From a virus, in IMG/VR virus record IMGVR_UViG_3300022928_000128, positions 1 to 22,987 of that record: a stretch of 22,987 bases of DNA; one strand, 5' to 3'. Positions 1-5,500 of this stretch are shown here, piece after piece. Made by a program: the position numbers and the translations under genes. The number at the start of each line of letters is the position of its first letter. Positions within the stretch are counted from its first letter, which is position 1. The notes beneath the pieces are model-generated. The model was not told where the DNA came from. It was given only the letters and a program-made list of their open reading frames with translations, and made no database searches.

Positions 1-1412
1 CGCGTGTATGGTTTGTGCACACATATTGTCTTATCTTCTACCTTGGTCAAGGTTCTTCGGGACGTCGCATCTGACTCATAATTTTCCGGCACATATGTGC
101 TAAAACCATACACGCGGAAGGGAACGCCGATCTTGCGCGTAAACTGTGCAAGTAACATCAGTTGGTCGACCGTCTCTTTCATACAGGTATTCATAGAACC
201 AGACATGTCCAAATACATAATGAACCCGTGGTTCTTACCTTCTGGAACCACCGTGACCTTCTTGAATATGTCGTCGGTGATTTTGTAGTTGTTCATCAAG
301 ACCGTGTCGATAACGCCAGTCTTGGATACGCTAGCACGAGCATACTGCGCTGCTGACTTGCGCATCTCAAACTCCTTGACCATATGATTAACGAGTTTGT
401 TATTCTGAACGTACCACGCATCATATAATGCCTCACCAACACGCATTAGCGAATTAGTTGGAGCATAGGGATGATCTAATTTGGATTCCACCTCTTTCAA
501 AACCGTCTTGTAACTGATAACATATTCGTTCCAGTTTTTCTTGAGGTCTTGGAGTTTGTAATTATAGACATTGCCGGCAATGTCCTCATTATAGATATGG
601 TCGATTGCCTTACGAACTTCTTCGTCAGTTTCTGACGCGATTGAGTGCTCTAGTCCGCCTTCTTTACCTGCCCCTTCCTCGCCGTCATTTTCATCGCCAA
701 AGAGGTCTTCGTACGCATCATTGATGCCATCGTCATCCCCTTCGTCATATTCATCGTCATATTCATCGCCGGAACCTTCTTCTTCGTCCTCTTGGTCGTT
801 CTCGCCTTCTTCGGGCATGGCGGTCATCATCTCCTGGAGTTGCTGCTGCTCTTCTTCTGCCTTTTCCTTACAGAAAGCGAAGAGGTCCTCGGTCACGCGC
901 TGAACGTCTTCCCAAGTTTCGGCGGCAGATATTCTATCCAACCAAACGCGCTCCTCAGCAGTAAAACGAACGCCGATGGTTTCGCCGCACTTGAAGAATA
1001 CGTTGATGCGGTCAATAAGGTTCATCTTATTGATCTCGCTTGCGTCCTTACCAAAGAACCCGTCCTTTAGAAGTTTGCGGTATGACTTAATAAAACTGCG
1101 GCGAAGGCCAGGATACTTTTTCTGTATCAAACGCTCGATACGCGCATCCTCAACAACGTTGAGGAATGACTTGTATGCCCGACCTTTGCCGCAAACTGCT
1201 TCATGCCAACCTTCAAGGGGAGTGTATAGTGCATGACCCACCTCGTGACCGATCAGGTGATCGCTAACATAATCCTCGACGTCCGCCCAGAGGGGAAGTC
1301 TAAGGACACGGTTTTTGACATCGAAGGAAGCAGTAGATACCTTTTCCTGCACGACAGTGATGTTCTCTGCCGCGAGTAATTTTGCTACGATTGATTTGTT
1401 GTGAATATCCAT
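1..1412 (-). CDS. CobT-like VWA protein with HExxH motif (partial, C-terminus off the left edge)
   Basis: About 470 residues are visible and the frame is open to the window edge. HEVGH at residues 56-60, followed by ALYTP, looks like a zinc-peptidase HExxH site. A very acidic low-complexity linker lies at about residues 200-250. A von Willebrand A domain follows, with the MIDAS motif DMSGS starting at residue 402. This order (N-terminal domain, acidic linker, C-terminal VWA) matches the CobT cobaltochelatase subunit and related VWA proteins that work with MoxR/CobS-type AAA+ ATPases. Marine T4-like phages are known to carry such genes, often annotated as peptidase or CobT. The ATG start is preceded by AGGAG at 5-base spacing. 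The gene stands apart from the upstream cassette, behind a possible terminator and its own weak promoter. The role in infection is unknown. Metal chelation, remodelling of a protein complex and proteolysis are all possible. No AAA+ partner is visible here. Confidence 0.8.
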   Translation of the reverse strand, partial: MDIHNKSIVAKLLAAENITVVQEKVSTASFDVKNRVLRLPLWADVEDYVSDHLIGHEVGHALYTPLEGWHEAVCGKGRAYKSFLNVVEDARIERLIQKKYPGLRRSFIKSYRKLLKDGFFGKDASEINKMNLIDRINVFFKCGETIGVRFTAEERVWLDRISAAETWEDVQRVTEDLFAFCKEKAEEEQQQLQEMMTAMPEEGENDQEDEEEGSGDEYDDEYDEGDDDGINDAYEDLFGDENDGEEGAGKEGGLEHSIASETDEEVRKAIDHIYNEDIAGNVYNYKLQDLKKNWNEYVISYKTVLKEVESKLDHPYAPTNSLMRVGEALYDAWYVQNNKLVNHMVKEFEMRKSAAQYARASVSKTGVIDTVLMNNYKITDDIFKKVTVVPEGKNHGFIMYLDMSGSMNTCMKETVDQLMLLAQFTRKIGVPFRVYGFSTYVPENYESDATSRRTLTKVEDKTICVHKPYT

Positions 1413-1435
1413 AAAGACTCCTATATTTGAGTCAT

Positions 1436-1464
1436 ATTATGACTACTATACGGTCAAAAGTAAA
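1436..1464 (-). promoter_or_regulatory. Possible sigma70-type promoter for the VWA gene
   Basis: On the minus strand, TTTACT (1464-1459) and CATAAT (1441-1436) are separated by 17 bases. Both hexamers match the sigma70 consensus only partly. A 6-bp inverted repeat (AGTCAT/ATGACT, 1430-1444) overlaps the -10 element and could be an operator. The short gap between genes is where a promoter would be expected, but this is only a sequence match. Confidence 0.35.
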
Positions 1465-1470
1465 GCAGTA

Positions 1471-1492
1471 AAATCCCTAACAAAATCAGGGA
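1471..1492 (-). terminator. Possible weak terminator after the modification cassette
   Basis: On the minus strand, TCCCTGA and TTAGGGA can pair (7 bp including one G-T wobble) around a TTTTG loop, followed by ATTTTACT. The hairpin overlaps the stop codon of the P-loop kinase gene. The stem and T-run are both short, so any termination is probably partial. Confidence 0.4.
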
Positions 1493-2052
1493 CTTAGCGA
1501 GGAGGAGGTTTGCTCATTCAGGAAAGCAACGATTTTGTCGGTATCTGAAGGGTTCTCATGAGCAAACTCGACGACGTTCCCCTTCTCGACACCGAAAAGG
1601 GTATCCTGATCACCGAAGGTTTCGATGACGTTCTTACACTTAGTTGTTGTGGTTTGGATGAACTTCTCGGATTGTTCAGAACCGCGAAGGTCATATCGAC
1701 GTTCTCTTTCTCCAGCAGAAACTGTAAGGTGCACGATTATTAGTTCACCATTTTTCTTTGCTGTTTCAAATACTGCCCTAGAGTTGAGACGATCTCCCTC
1801 GCCGACGATTATCTCGTCGGGGGATGTGTTTAACCACTCAATAACTTTTGGCGCGACTGCCATACTCAGTTTATCCGTGCCAGAAAAAGTTTCGTTTTCT
1901 TCATATTTTCCTAAGACGCGAACATTGTCCGAGACGTGAGTATCGAGAAGATCGACAACTCGTTCTTGCCTCCATTCTCGAGACTCCATGAATCTCTTCA
2001 TAATGGTGGTCTTCCCTGTCCCAGGGATTCCAATCAGATAGATATATTTCAT
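1486..2052 (-). CDS. P-loop kinase, likely 5-hydroxymethyluracil DNA kinase type
   Basis: 188 residues. Walker A is GIPGTGKT at residues 8-15. A central block GKYEENETFSGTDKLSMAV is followed by an acidic GEGDRLNS motif. From memory, the combination of G-x-Y, F-x-GTD-x-LS and EGDRL is typical of the P-loop base kinases found in phage DNA hypermodification clusters, which phosphorylate 5-hydroxymethyluracil in DNA. An alternative is a general nucleotide or nucleoside kinase, since the fold is shared. Context favours the DNA-base kinase: it is the last of four packed genes that include a TET/JBP-like dioxygenase and an amino acid:DNA transferase-like protein. It starts at ATG 18 bases after the GNAT stop, with GAGG 12 bases upstream. 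Unlike its three neighbours it ends in SSSLSP and lacks the LE-x-(F/L)-(L/F) tail. Confidence 0.72.
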   Translation of the reverse strand: MKYIYLIGIPGTGKTTIMKRFMESREWRQERVVDLLDTHVSDNVRVLGKYEENETFSGTDKLSMAVAPKVIEWLNTSPDEIIVGEGDRLNSRAVFETAKKNGELIIVHLTVSAGERERRYDLRGSEQSEKFIQTTTTKCKNVIETFGDQDTLFGVEKGNVVEFAHENPSDTDKIVAFLNEQTSSSLSP

Positions 2053-2070
2053 AATTCTATTCTACCTCAT

Positions 2071-2646
2071 TCAAAGCAAACATTCAAGATTTTCTTCGTG
2101 ATTCATTTCAGGCAGGTCAACGAGAAACTTAACGACCGAACCCATTGTTCCTGAGCAAGCAACTCCGCGAATGACTGGATCCATCAAGTCAAAGTGCGAG
2201 TCGTGAAGACTATCGCCGGACAAACGGCACATCGAGAAATAAGACCCTGCTTTCTGCATTCCCATAATAACAAATCCAACGCTTCTATAAAACGCTAACG
2301 AACCTTCGTCGGCAATCATTGAGATCCTCATATACTTTGCTTGGGACTTAGCAACTTCAAATGCTTTCTGAACAAGAACGTTTGCGACACCCTTTCTTCT
2401 ATGATCATACCAAGTGTGAAGAAGTTGAAGATTAGCAATGTTTCCTGCCTTTCTTTTGGCAACGGTAACCATGACCGCGCCCATCATTGTTAAATCGTCT
2501 TGGTCAAAAACACACCAGACTCTGTCCCATGCATCCATTTTATCTGTTTTGCTGAGAAACCTGCCGCAGAACTTATCCTTTTTCTTATTCTCTTTGGTCA
2601 CCAACTTAGCATATTCATCTCTGTTTTTTAGTTTTCGAACAATCAA
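2071..2646 (-). CDS. GNAT-family N-acyltransferase
   Basis: 191 residues. The acetyl-CoA-binding motif A appears as HRRKGVANVLVQKAF, with the R-x-x-G-x-A core at about residues 83-88. Motif B appears as EGSLAFYRSVGF at about 114-125. These are standard GNAT signatures for transfer of an acyl group from acyl-CoA to an amine. The start is TTG, overlapping the upstream stop by 4 bases (TTGA). A GAGG seven bases upstream supports it, and MIVRKL is a typical GNAT beginning. In this cassette the natural substrate would be the free amino group of an amino acid attached to a DNA base, but a protein or small-molecule substrate cannot be excluded. The C-terminus NLECLL resembles the tails of the two preceding gene products. 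Confidence 0.82.
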   Translation of the reverse strand: MIVRKLKNRDEYAKLVTKENKKKDKFCGRFLSKTDKMDAWDRVWCVFDQDDLTMMGAVMVTVAKRKAGNIANLQLLHTWYDHRRKGVANVLVQKAFEVAKSQAKYMRISMIADEGSLAFYRSVGFVIMGMQKAGSYFSMCRLSGDSLHDSHFDLMDPVIRGVACSGTMGSVVKFLVDLPEMNHEENLECLL

Positions 2647-3863
2647 AGAAATGCCTCAAGTGTTGATATGTCGGTTTCTTCTTTTATCTTTTCTTTATAC
2701 CATTCGACTGACATTTGTCTCCACCTATCAGAAAATGACGATTTGAAAACAGGGTCAAAGTGTTCTAGAACAGGAACCTCGCCAGTCAAACGATACCAGT
2801 TTTGTTTCACCTTCACAAGTCCTGGATCTTTTGGGTTGTCCTCAACTCTGATATTTTCTGGAAGCATTTCTTTCCTCGCCTCCCAGAAAATATCAAATTT
2901 TATATCGGAACCGTCTATCTTGCTCCAGTCTCTTGTTTCTGCCTTTCTTATTCTATCATGGAACATATCGTTGTAAACATTGGGGTATCTTCTGTTGACA
3001 CGATGCCATGACTTATAGCAGCACAACGTTGATTCGAGAGTGAAATAATTGACGTCATGAAAGAACTCCTCTCCTCTAAACCTTTCCTTTGCCTCTTTTA
3101 GTAAGAGTTCGCCCTCAACAAACAACCAATCCATTATTTCCTTAGTGTGTCCGTTTGAAACTTCAGGGTGCATATTTACGTTGTTCTTATGAACATCAAA
3201 CTCATCCCTTCCAAGCACATAACACAATCCTGCGCGATGACTAGCAGAACCAGACTTATCATATATGAATAAACTGTCACAGTCGATGCTCAAACCCATG
3301 ATCTTAAGATATTCAAGATATGAAAAGGTTGACAAACGACCGTACATAAAAAAGTTGTTGAACACATAGTCCCACACATTTTGAAAATTGCGATAAGGGT
3401 CGTCGGTGTTCGCTAGCGATTCGAAAAATTCTTTTTGAGATCTGCCGCCAAGATGCTTTTTATAATCTTCAAACATCTCAACAAAGTGACCCTTTTGATA
3501 CCTTCTATCAATGTCGTAATCTAGGTTCTTCCAGTATTTGCGGTGCCACAATTCCATCTCATCAACAGTAGTCGAGTGGGGGTCTGGAAAATGATTGAAG
3601 ATGACCCAAGAAGTTAATGGGTTTTGAGTGGCGCCATTGATAAACGCAAACCAAAGTTTTTCTTCAAAACTCCAGTCAAACTTCTTTGACAGAAATGGCA
3701 TGACATAATAAACGGCACCAGGATGTGCTCTATACTTCAAGTGGAAATGATAAAAACGGAAAAACACCTCGCGGCGGACAAGAGGATTCCTAAAGTCGAT
3801 CCCCTCTTCAAGGACGCTTATTTCTTTTTGTTCATGTATTTCCGAGTGCCTTCCCAGAATCAT
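2643..3863 (-). CDS. aGPT-Pplase2 / amino acid:DNA transferase-like protein
   Basis: 406 residues, mostly helical, rich in aromatic residues and with no P-loop. Distinctive stretches are INGATQNP (about 75-82), MYGRLSTFSYLEYLK (about 173-187) and SGSASHRAGLCYVLGRD (about 204-220). From memory these resemble the family named alpha-glutamyl/putrescinyl thymine pyrophosphorylase clade 2, later assigned amino acid:DNA transferase activity in thymidine-hypermodifying phages. Such an enzyme replaces the (pyro)phosphate on an activated 5-hydroxymethyluracil with an amino acid amine. I cannot tell with certainty which aGPT-Pplase clade it belongs to. The start codon overlaps the stop of the dioxygenase gene by one base (TAATG), which suggests translational coupling. 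The protein ends in TLEAFL. Confidence 0.65.
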   Translation of the reverse strand: MILGRHSEIHEQKEISVLEEGIDFRNPLVRREVFFRFYHFHLKYRAHPGAVYYVMPFLSKKFDWSFEEKLWFAFINGATQNPLTSWVIFNHFPDPHSTTVDEMELWHRKYWKNLDYDIDRRYQKGHFVEMFEDYKKHLGGRSQKEFFESLANTDDPYRNFQNVWDYVFNNFFMYGRLSTFSYLEYLKIMGLSIDCDSLFIYDKSGSASHRAGLCYVLGRDEFDVHKNNVNMHPEVSNGHTKEIMDWLFVEGELLLKEAKERFRGEEFFHDVNYFTLESTLCCYKSWHRVNRRYPNVYNDMFHDRIRKAETRDWSKIDGSDIKFDIFWEARKEMLPENIRVEDNPKDPGLVKVKQNWYRLTGEVPVLEHFDPVFKSSFSDRWRQMSVEWYKEKIKEETDISTLEAFL

Positions 3864-5275
3864 TAGAAAAATGCCTCTAGCGTGCCTTCTTCTTCAGATG
3901 CTTTGGGGTGGTATTCGGTTAACATATTTTTCCCGCCATTGGTTTCTAACCAATCATACCACTCGCGTTCATCCCACATGCCAGGACTCACACCATTCCA
4001 TGACTGCCGCCATAACGGATGATCTTTATTCAACCGTCGTTCGTCGACATAAGTCCTGCGCATCTTTTCATACTCCCAACTACCCAGATGCTGCATATCT
4101 TCGCGGAAGTAAAACACCAACGACATACGCAGTAGATCTTCCTTACCACTATCGGGTGCTTCGATAGGAGTATTACCATGTATCACTCGCATGTTGTCGA
4201 TTAATAACAAGTCGCCTGGCCGCACGTTGATGGCTGCACGTACTTCGGGCGCGACTAGATAACCACCTTTCCAGTGTTTCTGCCCGTCACTAATTACAGT
4301 TAGATTCGAGAACCCGTCATTGAGCGAACCAGCATCGCGGTGGCATGCCATCCGAGCATTACGTTCATGGGTTGTCGTATTGACTGTAATGGTAGTGAAG
4401 GTGGTATCCTCCCCAATTAAAAACCTTTTATCAAGAGCATCGGCATATTTCTTCTGTGCCGCATGACGCCCAGGAATCAGTTCGGCGAAAGTCTTCTCGA
4501 GTTTACGCGCAAACGGATAACACTTTTCAAAGTCCTGCGGATTATGCTCTGTATATGCTGTTGGCCGACCATAAGGTATACGCGGATAACGTCCATAGAA
4601 ACCTGCGATACCCGACCAGATGGCAGTGGCGTATGAAGTATCAGAGATATACTTCGCCTTGACTTGCTTTGCCTCTGCCTGTGCCATAGTTATGGGCATG
4701 CCGGCAAGTTTCTTTTCCAGCGCAGGGAAGAAGTTCTCGTAACTCTCATATTCCTTTTCGATAGAACTGCGCAACCAAACTTCTCCACGAATGACGTTCT
4801 CGCCCCTCGCTTCTTTCTTTGCTATTTTACTCTTGATAACGTCAATAGGATCTTCGCCTGTAATGCTCTGCGGTTGACCTTTTATGTACCATTCCAAAAC
4901 TTCAGTCTGATAGTTTGTTACCCAGTCGCGATCTTTGTTTCGTTCCTCGCGCGGACCAGCTGCTAGTCCACGGTTGTTCGATTCACTCGCTGCACTCCAA
5001 AGACCTTCGAGCGCACCTTTCTGCTCTTCTGGGGTGAAGACATTCTTACGAAACTTGAACGCGAGTCTATCTTCTGTAAGTTTGCCTTCGTCCAATGATT
5101 CGCTAGGCAAATAAAAGTCAGCATCAGAATCGACTAGAATGTCATAAGATCCCTCGTCGACATACTGCCCGAGTACCGTATCGTCATCAATCTTGAACTG
5201 AGCAACATAGACGTCCTGCCCCTCGTCGCCTTTGAATTTTTTCCAGCAGTAATCGCCGATAGTTACCGTATCCAT
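3863..5275 (-). CDS. TET/JBP-family Fe(II)/2-oxoglutarate-dependent DNA base dioxygenase
   Basis: 470 residues from the preferred ATG. An in-frame GTG two codons earlier (5281) is unlikely because the GGAAGG ribosome-binding site abuts it. The double-stranded beta-helix residues are visible: H312 and D314 in CHRDAG, H366 in VIHGNTP, and R383 in LLRMSLVFYFRE. TFTTITVN, DAGSLNDGFSN, GGYLV, VRPGDLLLID, HGNTPI and the upstream SGIAGFYGRYPR segment resemble phage TET/JBP proteins more than TauD taurine dioxygenases. These enzymes hydroxylate the methyl group of thymine or 5-methylcytosine in DNA. The neighbouring kinase and transferase suggest thymine as substrate. The N-terminal 200 or so residues carry no motif I recognise. 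The C-terminus is TLEAFF. It is the first gene behind a good sigma70-like promoter and appears to lead the operon. Confidence 0.78.
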   Translation of the reverse strand: MDTVTIGDYCWKKFKGDEGQDVYVAQFKIDDDTVLGQYVDEGSYDILVDSDADFYLPSESLDEGKLTEDRLAFKFRKNVFTPEEQKGALEGLWSAASESNNRGLAAGPREERNKDRDWVTNYQTEVLEWYIKGQPQSITGEDPIDVIKSKIAKKEARGENVIRGEVWLRSSIEKEYESYENFFPALEKKLAGMPITMAQAEAKQVKAKYISDTSYATAIWSGIAGFYGRYPRIPYGRPTAYTEHNPQDFEKCYPFARKLEKTFAELIPGRHAAQKKYADALDKRFLIGEDTTFTTITVNTTTHERNARMACHRDAGSLNDGFSNLTVISDGQKHWKGGYLVAPEVRAAINVRPGDLLLIDNMRVIHGNTPIEAPDSGKEDLLRMSLVFYFREDMQHLGSWEYEKMRRTYVDERRLNKDHPLWRQSWNGVSPGMWDEREWYDWLETNGGKNMLTEYHPKASEEEGTLEAFF

Positions 5276-5301
5276 TTGCACCTTCCTATAAACACAACAC
5301 T

Positions 5302-5330
5302 ATTGTACCTGAATAAAAATCAATTCTCAA
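5302..5330 (-). promoter_or_regulatory. Sigma70-like promoter of the DNA-modification operon
   Basis: On the minus strand, TTGAGA (5330-5325) and TACAAT (5307-5302) are separated by exactly 17 bases, about 27 bases before the dioxygenase ATG. The -35 box overlaps the last codons of the 59-aa gene. The stretch GTACAATAGTGT recurs at the gp55 promoter (9140-9129), which suggests both belong to one expression class read by host-type RNA polymerase. Confidence 0.65.
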
Positions 5331-5499
5331 GCATTTTCCAAGATTCGTTATAGAAGCAGAAATATAGTTCGCCGTTGTCTGCCTTGTAGGTGAACTGCGT
5401 GGATAGCATCTGGTGAACCGTTCCCGTTCTAATATCGCCCGTTGACTGAACCGTGTGTCTAATCAAATCGCCGACCTTCAACTTTTTCTTCTTGCTCAT
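5320..5499 (-). CDS. Small basic protein of unknown function (59 aa)
   Basis: This short gene begins at ATG one base after the gp46 stop, with AAGG about 7 bases upstream, and ends at TGA. It starts MSKKKKLKVGDLIRH and continues with the segments GDIRTGTVHQM, FTYKADNG and YFCFYNESW. The KVGD-L-(I/V)-(R/K) start followed by short alternating strands is common in small SH3-like or KOW-like beta-barrels, so a nucleic-acid or protein-binding role is possible, but I do not recognise the family. It is probably translated with gp46 and lies at the end of the gp55-47-46 unit. Confidence 0.7.
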   Translation of the reverse strand: MSKKKKLKVGDLIRHTVQSTGDIRTGTVHQMLSTQFTYKADNGELYFCFYNESWKMLEN

Positions 5500-5500
5500 A

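Noticed and set aside
721-903. Serine-rich plus-strand open frame
   Set aside because: It is the antisense of the Asp/Glu-rich linker of the VWA protein; GA-rich codons read backwards give serine runs.
3863-5275. Reading the dioxygenase as a TauD-type taurine or sulfonate enzyme for host metabolism
   Set aside because: The H-x-D, HGNTPI and R-x-S-L-V-x-Y spacing plus the SGIAGFYGRYPR segment fit TET/JBP better, and the neighbours are DNA-modification genes. Not fully excluded without a profile search.
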